This document shows positions 24,490 to 36,902 of a DNA stretch of 64,000 nt, one piece after another. The number at the start of each line of letters is the position of its first letter. The stretch's first letter is position 1. Source of the DNA: Sphagnum compactum (lineage: Eukaryota; Bryophyta; Sphagnopsida; Sphagnales); contig OZ234494.1 in assembly GCA_965153455.1 (NCBI GenBank), positions 8,618,001 through 8,682,000 of the forward strand, given 5' to 3'. The notes under the pieces are model-generated. The model saw only the letters and a list, made by a program, of their open reading frames with translations, did no database searches and was not told where the DNA came from. A program made the position numbers and the translations under genes.

Positions 24490-25364
24490 GACTAAATTAT
24501 TAGCTACATCAACAAAAACAAAGGGTAGTAGAAACAATGTGATACCTGCGTTCAGAAGGGGTCGAGGCCTTTTTATTTAACAAATTAGGGTAGGCGTAAG
24601 GTGTGGTAGTGACGGCGGAACCTCATGAAAATTCGAACATCCTAGATCTAATGGATTCATCGAACCCTAATTTTGACGGTGGATCTAGGAGTATGTGAGG
24701 GTTTTTGTGATGTAAATTTAATTCCAATTTACTATGTACTACATAGTTAATTAGTGCATGGAAGAAAAAATAAGTAAGGGATATCAAAAGAGTAAATGGT
24801 ACACGGGGATGTTACTTCAACCAGTGAATTGATTTAGTCAAGTTAGGACTCAAGGATGTTTACTTGTTACTACCAATAAATTATCCTAGTAGTTACTTAC
24901 TTGAAATAATTAGGATGAAGAAGTAGGATGTGAAGGTCACCGGACGGAAAGCATAAGGATCAAGCTCAAAAACCTCATCAAGATATCCAAGATAAGGGGA
25001 AGGATGAATCCTCCAATCCCATTAGTCATAAGGATTGTCATCCTATTTGATTGGAGGATGAAATATTTTTTGTGTCTCATTGGGCCCAAGAATTCTCAAC
25101 CTAAAATCAATTGGAGGGCAAATCATTCTCAATTCTCATTGGCTCTTAAAGGATGAGGAGGCCATTGATTGGCGGGAAGGATTTCGAAGCTTCCATTGGT
25201 CAAGGGGAACAAGCTCAAGGAAGGTCATGGAGGCTTACCAAGGGAGAGAGGAGTATCTTGTGTGTGGGGAAGGGGAAAGGAAGAGAATGAATGTGTGAGG
25301 AAAATATTAGTTCTTATGTGTGTGGAAGGTGTTGTTCATGAAAAGGATGTGTGCAAGAAATAAG

Positions 25365-25750
25365 CATGGAAGGATTTCCATGACAAAGCCTCTAGAGTTT
25401 TGTTTCAAATAGTTGTTCCTTTCGAATCCACCGTTGGATTTATGTCAAACTTGAAACAGTTTTTGTTTAGGAGGTGTAGAACGTTCTCTCCAAATTTTTG
25501 CATCATCGAATTTACTGTGAGGGAGCTACACTTGCCGGAAGTTAAGGGTGTTTGTAGTGGAGTTCATGGAAGGATTTCCATGACAAAGCCTCTGGAGTTT
25601 TGTTTCAAATAGTTGTTCCTCCCAAAACCACCGTTGGCTTTGTGTCAAACTTAAAATAGTTCTTGTTTAGGAGGTGTAGAAGGTTCTTTCCAAATTTCAG
25701 CATCATCGGGTTGCTGTGAAGGAGCTACACTTGCCGGAAGTTGAGGGGGT
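25365..25750. repeat. Two-unit tandem duplication, 200-bp period
   Basis: CATGGAAGGATTTCCATGAC starts a unit at 25365 and again at 25565. The units share TTTTGTTTCAAATAGTTGTTCCT, TTTAGGAGGTGTAGAA and GGAGCTACACTTGCCGGAAG. They are diverged by point changes. It lies inside the LTR-flanked element. Confidence 0.85.
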
Positions 25751-26248
25751 TGAATTTGTCTATTTTTTCCTCAATCTAAACAAGTGATGTTTAGTCCCAA
25801 GGCTTAACTCTTGATCAAAAATAAATAAAAACTTATAAGATTTTGTAACATGGCTCCTTTTAGATTAGCCTTTTCAAAAATCCAATGCATGTTAGATTAG
25901 GAGGTTGTATGTAAATGTTATGACGAATGGAACAAAAAGGGTTCAACCATCAAACGTGACATTGAATGAACGTCAACATAATGCCCTTCATATTCCATCA
26001 TGGTGAGTTACGATTCTCCCACAATGTCTTTGTATTTTCCAAGTGGACACAACGCATTAAATTTTTAGTGAACTTCATTGCATTACCTTGAACCACCGTA
26101 CTTGTTAGACTACAACTACATAGTAGTTCCACTTCCAAGCGGGTTTTGTGAGTGCATATCTGTACGTTGAAGGTGTGCAAAAAATCCTCACACTATGTTA
26201 ACATCATAATTTTATAAACCTCCAATCAACATACCAATCCCCATTTTT

Positions 26249-28494
26249 TTGTTTCAAAAGTCCATAGGTAAAAGTGAGTTAATTCAACATTGGTTTCTGA
26301 TCGACCCAACTTTCCAGCTACTAGAATCTGAAGATGAAGATGAAGAGGAAGATAACTTTTCAATAGAACCCGATCCTAATGTGAAGAGCAAGGGGCCAAC
26401 AACGTCTTCTAAGGCCGAGCCTATTGAATTTAACAATCCTCCCCAAACACAGTGAGAAGTTGGTTAGTTAAGCCAACAACCATTTTTTGGTTTTGCATCG
26501 GAAAAGGACATATTGCCAGCAATGGGTAGTTTATACATGGGACGTTTGCGATAGCAACTTCCAACCCCCTCATCTGGGAAGCGAACACCTACTAAGTAAT
26601 CCCCATCTCATGAACCAAGCCCAAAAAGGCAAGACAGGACAAGGAGTCCAAGTCTAGACGCACCATTGAAAACTTCACTTATGAGGCCTACCTTCACATT
26701 TTCCGGTATCGTTCCCTCTCACACCTAGTCATTGTTCCAAAGGCTACATGATAGGTTGCAAGGTGAGGGTGTTCCAATTGATGGTATACTACAGATGGAC
26801 ATTCCTCCAAACTTCAATTCCACTGGGACCTAGGCAAGGTCTCCTCCTAGAAATGAAGAGGCTTCATTTTCGATACTCCTCCTTCACACCCCTGGTTCGG
26901 TTGGGACTAGACCTCAACCGAAAAAGGAATCTCTTCCCTAGCAGTCCTCTCTATAAGATTTGGAGGACCACCTGTATGTTTTTGGTACTTATGTGCAAAC
27001 GATAGGCACATCGTGGCACGCTTTTGAAGCAACTAGTATCGAAAAAGAGGTTGCATTCGAAGATGTTTTCAATGTAAAGGCTGAGGTCTTGCGTTTGAAG
27101 AACAAATTACACCAAGCACAAATGCAAGCTTGGCAAGATGCTTTGATGATCCAGACACTAGAGTCAGCCACGTCCAACTTTGCGAGTATGCAAACTTAGT
27201 TGGAAAAGTCTCTGGCCAAAAACAAAAAGTATCAAGTTCAACTCCCTACCTTCCAAGATAGGTTGACTGTTATTATGGTTGATCTAGACCGTTTGTAGGT
27301 CGAAAGAACGAAGTTGGAGGTTGAATATTGAAAAAAGGAGACAAGTTGAAAATCGGTGGAGTTAGTTGTTGCAATGGATGCGCACAAGCCTAGAATTGCA
27401 ACGAAATGAACCAAGCATTTAAAGAAGGAAAATGCTAACTTAGACACGAAATTGCGCTCCTAAGCAAATGATTGGCAAAGGTGAGAAAGTTTGCTCATCT
27501 GAGCTATCTAGTTGCCATGCTTACTGAAGCTCAACATTTTGCCAAAGCCTCCAACACACCAATTGTGATGATAGTCCTGATGCCTCAACTCTAAAAATCC
27601 TATCACCTGCTTGGAACAAGACCTTAATCCCGGGCATGAAAAATCTAGTGAAGTCATCATGAGATCTCGTAGAATAAGGTATCTAGATATCTCCAACCCT
27701 AGGAACTTCCTTGGTTCTATCTGACACAATGTGGATAGATCTATGTGAGATACAAGGTGAAGTGGAACTGCTGCTGCAATTCTGCACTTGTGTATTAGCC
27801 GCTTGCTCCATCTTGTGACTTTACCCACACTTTCACCCGAGACACACATCCATTATGTGTGATTTTGATGGCAATATCTCCAACCTGTGCTTCTGCAGGA
27901 TTGAATCCCACCACAGTCACCAAAACCATTGAGCGTCTGCAACTCAGTATCTAAGAGTTATCTTGCCATACTCCCATCACTCAGAAACAACTAGAGGACC
28001 TACAACAACAAATTCAATTGTTCACCCAGAAGATCAAAAAGGTAGAATACACCTTCCACTAGATGGTCGAGTTGGAAGGGATCAAAACCAAAAACACATT
28101 CATGAAGGCAGAGCTTTTCATTTATCAACAGAAGGTTAGGAAGAATCAGGTTAAACAATGGGAGTTCTACAAGACGTAGAATACCAAAATTCTAACGAAA
28201 TCTTCTCTAGTTATCGAAAAGACAAGGAATTGTACAAACTTTTGTTAATTGCTTGTGCCCAAGCTTTCCCCAACTTCGTCTTTTTTTGTTGGCCCCTGTC
28301 CAACTAAGATGTCGTTTAGAACTAGATATGGGATAGTTAATATGGGAGGAGCAAAAGAAGGAACCGAAACCATGATGGAGGTGGATTTCATTGTTGTTGA
28401 AATGGTAACCGAAAGCACTCAAGCCACACCTAACACTATTGAGTCTACCATCAAAACTTTGCATCCCTCAACTATCTACCATCATAGAAATTGA
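26249..28494 (+). pseudogene. Decayed coiled-coil ORF inside the LTR element
   Basis: Plus-strand frames in succession (26249-26455, 26960-27199, 28249-28494 and pieces between) read as a low-complexity acidic start (ESEDEDEEEDN) followed by heptad-like Lys/Glu/Gln/Leu sequence (AEVLRLKNKLHQAQMQAW), interrupted by stops and shifts. Several stops (after SMQT, after DLDRL, and at 28062) are TAG where the coiled coil would favour Gln. Function is not recognised; it may be the gag-like or captured ORF of the element. Confidence 0.5.
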
Positions 28495-28782
28495 AGAGGG
28501 TACCAAAAACCTTCAGCCAAGGGATGGAACTCGAGTTGCTCTTATGGTAAAGTAAATGACTTTTTGGTAGAAGTGTAGGATAGTACTATTTGATCCCGAA
28601 GATGTGATCCAAAATAGAAGGGAGAATAATGTTAAGGTTAGAAAGGTTTCTAGGCCAATTCTTGAAGAATTGTAATTTTGTACCGAAAATCAAACTTTAT
28701 CGATTTTGAAATATAAATTAATTTTACGTTACTACCAATTTTACATTACTATTAATTTGAGGTTAAAACCGGTTTTACGTTA

Positions 28783-31467
28783 CACTAGTAGAAATTGGCT
28801 AAAATGTAACCAATCTCTTTGCGACTACATGCGACTATTAGTTATTTGCAACTACATTTGGACATTTTTGCAACTACATTGCAACTAGTTTGCAACTAGT
28901 TTGGTGTTCATCCTTCCATGTGAACAACATTTAGTTAAGTTTTCATCCAAGAAGAACAATTTATGTCCCATTAATTGCAAATGTGACTAATTTAGTTGTA
29001 ACCCTATAAGTATATAAAGGTATATTTTGTGAATTTTAAAAAATATAGTTCGGTGTATTAGGATTTATAAATGTATAATTTGAATGTATATGAACAACCA
29101 TATTAGATGTGTATTCAAATATTATTATTATCATAAATGGCCTCAATATTATGGTTACATTAAATGGTATATATTTTGAGTATATCAAAAGTATACATAA
29201 GATATTTGTTAAATATATTGTGCCCATATTATAAGTTTATCCAAACCATTTTATTATACTTTTTAAAATTATTAAAAATGACATTTATTATTATTTGTAT
29301 TAATATTATATTATAATTTTATATTAATTACATGTAATAAAAACTAAATTTAAATATTATCTTTAACTAAAATTTAAAAACAGTAATATCTTGTTACATA
29401 ATGATCATAATGATGATGATATTAGAATGATAAGAAAAATAATTCTATAATTATTGAAGTAATTATAAAATTTTTAATATATTATTAAATTATTATTAAA
29501 TTCTTTTCAAATGACTAATGTACTTATTACGAATTAATTTTTATTTCTTAAAAAAATGAAAACTTAAGTATAATAAATCATAATAGTCTAACAAGTGACA
29601 TATAATAATAATAATAATAATAAAATAGCTAACCTAGGCTAGTGAAAAATTACATTCTTGTTATTTTATTATAAGTGTTCAATTATGAAATATTCTTAGA
29701 TTAATATAATAATTATTAAGAAATATTAATATATAGTTTTAAATTTCTGTATTTAAAATTTATAGTTGAAATTTATTAATATTAATTATTAATAAGTCAA
29801 TGATTATAATCATTTACTAATATATATTTCTAATTTTCAGTTCTATTATTTTATATTTTATAATGATTACTATATTAGTTAGAATAGAAATCTAATAAAT
29901 TATTATACAAATGCAAAAACTATTTTCACAGGAAAAATATAATTATTAAAAATATATAATATTTATTGTAATATTTCATAAATTAATTAATGAGTGAATT
30001 AGTAATATGAATAATAATAATAAAATAGTTAACCTTGGTTACCAACTAGCTACAATAATAATTGAATTAATGATATTTTTACTATTAAATATTTACTTAT
30101 ATATTTACTATTAACTATATAAATGAAACTAATAATGGGAATAATTATAATAAAATAGTTACCCTAGGCTAGGTTTTAATTATATTATTAGATATAAAAA
30201 CCTAATAATCAATATTTATAATTAATAGTTATTTATAATTAAATATTGAATATTTCAGTTATTACATTAATTTATTTGGTTACGAAATAATAATTTATTA
30301 CTTAGTAATAATTAGCTAAATATTTCAATATTAGCCAATTACTAGTTAATTAAATTGGTTGATAGATTATTATAGTTAATATAATATTATGGTTTATCTA
30401 ACTAATAAATTAATTAATATTTAATAATAATATATTAAATTCAGTAATAATATGATATTGATTATTATTACTATACATAATTAGTTAGTTTTTAGTTTAG
30501 TTGTTAATTCATTAATTAGCAAGTTTATTAATTTATTTTTCTATATTTCATTTGTTAAATAATTAATAATTATATTAGTTAATTAGTTAACTAGTTGGTG
30601 TCACTTATTTACTTAATTATATACTTTTCAAGATGGGAATGATAACCAAAACATATGGGATAAACTTTTTAGTTACAAGTCGTTTACAACTGAACATTTT
30701 TAGTCGTAAACAACTTGCAACTAAAATTTTTATCCCATATGTTTTGACTTTCATTCCCATCTTGAAAAATATATAAACAAGGTGTTTTGTTTTACATTTA
30801 CATATGAAAATAGATGGGCATATGGGATGAGTCATTAAATATGACTTGACCCAAAGTAAAATATAAATATTCATGTACTTACACCTAACTACCTACTTCC
30901 CTAACTTGCCTACCTATTTTTCTACCTACCTACCTACCTAAGTAGGTATTTGGCCTAGGTAGGTAAATAGGTCCTATCTAGATAGGTGTTTAGCCTAAAT
31001 GGGTAGGTAGGTCTATAGGTAGGTACTTAATGCAACCTATAGACCTAAATATTGATTTAAATTTAATTTGGAAAATATCAATTAATATGCCTCATGGAAA
31101 ATTTTTATTGCACCATGTGTCACAATCTAAACCATCCAAACATAAAAATTAAACATCTTAGATTATTTCAAAATAATAATAAAATATTTTCAATTATTAA
31201 AAGTTTGGACACGTGGCAACACATAACTTGTTCCCATTGTTCACCAAAAAAGTCGCATCTTAGTTGCAAACGACAATACGTATATGACTAGTCACAGGAT
31301 AAAAGTGTATTTTGTTGACTTTTCTTTCATCCAAAATTCGTTGTCGTTTGCAACTAGTGTCAATGCCACTTGTCCAACGCGACTATTAAAATTTTAGTTG
31401 CAAATGTCGCTTGCAACTAAAAATTAGTCACATGGACCAGTCGCAAAATGGCCATTTTCTATTAGTG
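28783..31467. mobile_element. Non-autonomous CACTA transposon, copy 2
   Basis: It starts CACTAGTAGAAATTGG and ends CCATTTTCTATTAGTG and matches copy 1 (5840-8549) along its whole length in the same orientation, including the subterminal GCAACTA repeats, palindrome and AGGT/ACCT block. Flanks read GTTA on both sides (28779-28782 and 31468-31471): either a 4-bp duplication or a 3-bp TSD with a coincident base. No transposase is encoded. Copies 1 and 2 differ by substitutions and small indels (2710 against 2685 bp). Confidence 0.9.
30621..30772. repeat. Palindrome inside CACTA copy 2
   Basis: Arms ATACTTTTCAAGATGGGAAT and ATTCCCATCTTGAAAAATAT pair almost fully, with CATATGGGATAAA against TATCCCATATG further in. 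It is better conserved at its outer arms than in copy 1. Confidence 0.9.
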
Positions 31468-31977
31468 GTTACTACCAATTTTAGGTTAAAACTAATTTTA
31501 AATCATTATCAATTTTGAAAAATTGTTTATGAATAGAATTGAAAAATTAATCGTCGATTCTGACTTCAATTCTAGATTCTAGATGTAGGATAAGGTTGGA
31601 TAATTGGAGTTTAGGAGGATTTCTAGACATTTTTCATTTTTTTAAGACCCCCATCGTTTTTTTATGGGCAGTGAAATCTTCTTTTGAAAAAGCTCAAAAG
31701 GTCTTTTTTTTATTTTTGTTTTTGTATACGACCGTAATGTAATTTTTGCACTCTAAAGTTCTTTGAATGAAGTGAGTTTATTTTTGCTCAAATTTTTGTT
31801 TTGCAAAATGTGTTGGAGGTGTATTTCCTACTTGTTGTTTTTGGAAATGCTACAGAGTTATTTTTTATCATTTACTTGTTTTTCTTTAAAGAAAGTGGTA
31901 GGGTATTTGCCTAACTATTTTCCACTTATTTTTAAATAACTATTTGTTAGTTAACACTAGCAGATTTGAAGTGTTCA

Positions 31978-34264
31978 AGTTTGTATTGATTTTCAATCAA
32001 GACACCCAGGAATTGACCAGGTGGGCCTAACAATGACATTTAGTTGAATGTAGTTGTAAATAAAATGGTTGCATTTTAACAAATTTTTTCTATTGAAAAA
32101 TGATTGAAGATCAAACTGTGCAATGTTTTTTACATTTTGATTGAATGTAAAATAAATAAATAATGGGTGTCGAAATAATATTCTAAAAATTAATTAAATA
32201 TTCCACAGTGAACTATTGAATTAACACGTGTATTATGTTATTAACTTGTTAATAGGTTATCATATTATTGTTAAAGTCTTAATGCAAATACACTTGTGAA
32301 CAAACCTCTAGGTTTACTTATTAAAAGTTGAATGTATAAAATATATCAATTATTTATTTTCAAGTAATTAATGAAAGTGTGTTAGTGTATTCAAACCTAA
32401 ATTATGTGAATGATGCATTTGAACCTTAGATTAGGGGTGTACATACATAAAATACACATTCTAATTAATGTGTTATTTTCTGGTTTAAAATTTCAAATTG
32501 TTGCGAAAGGTTTTTTTTTTGGGTTACCAATGCAATGATTTTTCAAAAAAGTTGATAATAATCAAACATTTGAAAAATTGAAAAAAATCACCACATTTGG
32601 ACTCAAACTTTAATTTGATAACATATTTTTTAATATTTTTTTAATAACCTATATTGAACTAAAACTTGTTGTCGTTTACTATCATGAAATCAAAATTTGT
32701 GCACACATCATTACATCAATTTTTGATAATTATGTCCCAAACATCAAGTTATCAAACTTTACAGTGGTCAACATATCAACAATGGAGAAAATGCATTTGG
32801 TCTCAATTTCCAAGATTCCAAAAACATTTCTTGCATTAGGAACCCTAAATTAGGGAATTAGGATACATGTTTCTTCTACCAAGAAAGAGAACTTTTCATA
32901 TATTCCTTTGAAACAATAGTTTGCCAAAACAAGGATAACTTAGATTTCCACAAATCCTTATTGGTTTCCTTAATGGATGCAAAAACTTACACAATGAGTC
33001 ATTTGCAACAAGTGGTTGTGGAGGAGTTGTATTTGTTGATTAGGGTTACTTAAGGACTTGAACACTGCAACCAACATGGGAATAACTATCCAATACAACT
33101 TGAGCTTAATCCTTCCCAATTAAGTTTGTCACACATTTCAAGCTTTTGAATATATTATCCAACATGAGCACCAAGATGTTGTGGGCCATCTATGTATCAA
33201 ACATAACACAAAAAGAAAAAATGGCATGGAACCATCTTAGCATATACAATTTTAACTTCCATCAAACTCCCCACCAATCATAAACAAAATAATAGTTTGG
33301 CCCATGAATCACACTCAACTTCAAATTTTAAACAGATGGAAATTGTGACGTCTTTGGCATCATACAATTCGTACCCATTGATTTGATTTAGAGCACACTA
33401 CCTATAACTATATGGTTGAAAATGTTAATCATTGTTTGAAAAATAACCTAAGTTATTCCAAAAGGCATTCAAGCTTAAAAATGGAGCAATTGCCGCATGT
33501 GGCAAATTATGAATGCATACACATATTCCATTATCTCCTAAAAAACATGACTTTTGAAACAAACCTTCACAATATCATAATGTGTTTTTTGTGATTAAGA
33601 CATTTATTGATTGTCTTAGTTTTAGTTATGTAGTCATATGTTGTTAATCATAATACCTTTGATCATCATTGTGATTACGTTGTAATGGGATTACAATTAC
33701 ATGATTACATGTTAACCTATATATACTTAGTTTATAGGCTAAACTAGGCTAGGTTACATACTACCTAGCAATTAATGTTGGCACGGTCTAGGTTTTTAGT
33801 TTAAGTTTAGGGTTGGATCAAGGTACCTGACCCAACGGGTTTCAATGGGGGGAAAGCCTAGAACCTTACCCTCCTACCTACCTATCTGAGTAGATTTGTA
33901 AAAACATTCAAAACATTCATATACTATATGTTGACAAAAGATTGCACCATTTGAAAGTGTAATTCATGAGTTAAGGACTTAATTTTCATCATGGAGGTAA
34001 AAAATTCAAATATTCATACTTGCAACCTAAAATAGGTTACCTAGGTGGGCCTAGAATTTTGAGCTTTAGGTTGTGTAAGCTAATTTAGGTGGGCTTAGAA
34101 TATTAAGCCTTAGGCTGCTTAGGTGGGCCTAAAATATTAAACCTTAGGTTGTTTTGGTGGGCTTAGGCTACCTAGCCCTAAGGTAGGCTAGGTGCCAATT
34201 AGGTCATTTAGCCTTCCATCATGTGCCACATAAGGTACCTAGCACATGAAACTTAGGCTAAGTA
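31978..34264. other. Intergenic, AT-rich; AGGT/CCTA-rich block at 33730-34260
   Basis: No coding sequence is recognised. From about 33730, and densely at 34020-34260, GGTTGCTTAGGTGGGCCTA and CTACCTAGCCCTAAGGTAGG-like phrases repeat irregularly. The block ends where the third CACTA-like element begins. Confidence 0.5.
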
Positions 34265-36902
34265 CATTATGAGAAAAAGGGGTGTTTTACAACTAGCCTT
34301 GTAACTCAATTTTTGAATTGCATCAAACATTTTCAATTCATTGTATTTATATGCCGTGAGTGCTAATGGACAAATTGCATGAGTTACAAAGCTGCAACTC
34401 ACCATATATATGGTGCAATTCATTGCATTTCAATTGCAATTCTATCAAAACAATTCATTTTCAACTATTATGCAATTCCATTATAACTATACCCATGATG
34501 TCATACTAACGTCATTAATTGTCATCCATCCATTAAAATCTAACACGTGGCATTATGAAAAAATTTGGACATAAAAATCATTTTCTTTTTGAAATATTGA
34601 TCTCCATCATCCATTATGATTGTTGATGATGGTCCGAAATTGTGACACGTGGCACAATAATTTTTTTGCCACGTGGCATATTAATTATTTTGGAATTATA
34701 TATATATATAATAGTTAGTTAGGTCGTACATAACCATAAGTAGGTAGGTTGGTAGGTTTTAGGACCTACATACCTAAGTAGATAAGTAGGTAAGAAAACA
34801 CAAGACTAAGTGAACTCAAGAATAACCATGAAAATATATATTTTTAATTTTATGTTTTGCCTTTAGGGCTAAATTTTTATGAACTCATCCGAACATGGCA
34901 CATGTATTTTAATGTGAAAATGCAAGAAAAGACACATCCTTTATATAGTTTGTGAAATGAGATTTTGAAGACAAAGCATATGGGTTAAATCTTTTAATTT
35001 CACCCTAGTTGCAATCGAGTTACAACTACAAAAAAAAATTTCCCACATGTTTTGTGTTTGATTTTAATTTTGTAATTAATCTGAACTTTATAATTAATCA
35101 TTTGACATAATTATTGAGATTTAATTATTTGAATTGAATATCTAGTAATTAATTATATAGATTTACTATTTTAATTAATTAATATAATTCAGATAATTAG
35201 TTAGTTAATTTAGATAACTAATTATCAAAAAAAAGTATGAGATAATTAATTATAAAAATAGTGATTTTCATAATAAATGATTTGAATTCAAGTAAAATTG
35301 AATAATTATTCACCTAAATTAAAAAATATATTATCTAAATTATTTGAATAATCAAAAAAATTAAATAGTTCTAGTTAGGTAATGAATTTAGATAATGAAT
35401 TATTTAATTTTAGATATCTATTTATTTATTATCTGAATTAACTAACAAAACAGTTATTTAATTTAATTGATGAATTCGTATGAATATTTTATTACTAAAA
35501 TTTATTAAATATTTTAAATATTAATTACTAATTAATAAATTATTTTAAAAATTATGAAATATTAAATAATAAACATCAATTTGAGGATCAGACATCAAGA
35601 TATACATATCCATATGTATTCCCTTATTGAATAATTAATAAAATATACACATTGCTTTTAATTTCAATTCAAAGTAGGCTTTCACCTTCCATGAAATTCT
35701 ATGGTTTGATATGTATGTATGCCAACATGATATTGTGAATTACAATGTAGTGGAATATTATTAATACACCAATTGAACACCAATCACAAAAAAAAAACTA
35801 CAATATTTACTATGGTATTTAAAAATTAGTTATTTATTTAAGTATGAAAAAAAATCCGAATTAATTAAATTCATAAATTTTCTAGATAAAATTGATTAAT
35901 TTATATCAATTTTTAATTATTTAATTTAGCTTTTAGTTTATAGTAATTAAGTAAATTAAGCCATAAATTAATAATTAATATCTAGTAAATGATTTCTAAA
36001 TATTAAATATCAAATATGCCATAAGATGCAACCTTTGTGGGTGTCAAGGAACTATTTGGAAAAGAATCAGTTATTAATTCTACACATGGTCATGTAGCCG
36101 AAAACAATTCTAGGTGTATAAACTTGAATACCTTGATGTACCTCCAATATAAATATTGTAAATATAATTTCTATAACAATGGGATCCAATTTGAGGTCTA
36201 CAAATTCACACTTTATATGAACAGTGAATCAGTAGTATTTTATTAATGGCAAAATAATGGCACCGTAATGACTTCCAATTGTAAAACAATGCCAATATTG
36301 TGACCTCAGAGTGGCACATGTATATGTAACAACTAGTGGCATTTGGGTGGCCACATAATGGCATAATTGTGGCACAATAGTGGTACAGTAGTGGGCAACT
36401 AGTAGTACAATAGTGGCCAATTAGTGATAACATAATGACTAACCAACTACACGAACAAACTTCATAATTGAAAACCAATTACAAAGTTTGTACCTCATGG
36501 ACAGTGGGAATGCAGACACATGGCATAATTGCATGTATGAAAGTTATATTCTAGTTGCAAAAAAGTTGTTCAATGTGTAGCTCATTTTTAATAATCTTAA
36601 TTAGTTGCACGTTACAACTATAATGCAATTCCTCAAAAAGCCAAACGTAGTTGAGTACATGCGTAAATACGATGCATATAAATTACCATATATGAAACAC
36701 ATTTAGAACTACGATGCAATTATCGAACAACTGGCTTATTTTTTAATGTGGAAATTTATTTATTAAGTCATTGTATTTATAAAATGTAGTTGCATAGGAG
36801 TTGCACTTTGGAAGATGTGGTTGCAATACAATTATACTTGAGTGATTTTTGAGTTTTAGTTGTAGGGTAGTATGGTCTTCGTGGACATGATTTCTCATAG
36901 TG
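34265..36902. mobile_element. Diverged third CACTA-like element, inverted relative to copies 1 and 2
   Basis: The left terminus CATTATGAGAAA and right terminus TTTCTCATAGTG are inverted repeats of CACTATGAGAAA type with one change (CAC to CAT). Length is 2.64 kb. The internal order is the mirror of copies 1 and 2: CACGTGGCA motifs (34540-34680), AGGTAGGT block (34725-34800), worn palindrome (about 34975-35065), long AT-rich core, then GCAACT-like subterminal repeats (36540-36850). Flanking 3-mers GTA and CCA do not match, so the TSD is lost or the ends are off by a few bases. No transposase seen. Confidence 0.62.
36235..36440. repeat. Short-period TGGCACAATA-like array
   Basis: Phrases such as AATGGCA, GTGGCACAATAGTGG, TACAGTAGTGGGCAACTAG and AATAGTGGCC recur roughly every 10-12 bp. 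The array lies within the third CACTA-like element. It produces open minus-strand frames of up to 90 codons that are not genes. Confidence 0.6.

Larger units (their letters stand above)
22545..31977 (+). mobile_element. LTR-flanked retroelement without recognisable pol (LARD-like), with nested CACTA insertion
   Basis: Two diverged LTR copies enclose 5.4 kb (23185-28629). A purine-rich tract (AAAATAGAAGGGAGAATAA) directly precedes the right LTR at TG 28630, as a polypurine tract should, fixing a plus orientation. No RT, RNase H, integrase or protease motif is seen inside. The interior holds an antisense ORF, a 200-bp tandem duplication and a decayed coiled-coil frame. This fits a large non-autonomous LTR element, though a Gypsy element decayed beyond recognition is possible. 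The right LTR was later split by CACTA copy 2. Confidence 0.72.
28630..31977 (+). repeat. Right LTR of the LTR-flanked element, split by CACTA copy 2
   Basis: LTR parts are 28630-28782 and 31468-31977 (about 660 bp together), matching the left LTR at 22545-23184. It begins TGTTAAGG directly after a purine tract and ends near GTGTTCA. Confidence 0.8.

Noticed and set aside
36206-36478. Cys/His-rich minus ORFs that resemble a zinc-finger repeat
   Set aside because: Arise from the short-period TGGCAC array; spacing is not that of a zinc finger.
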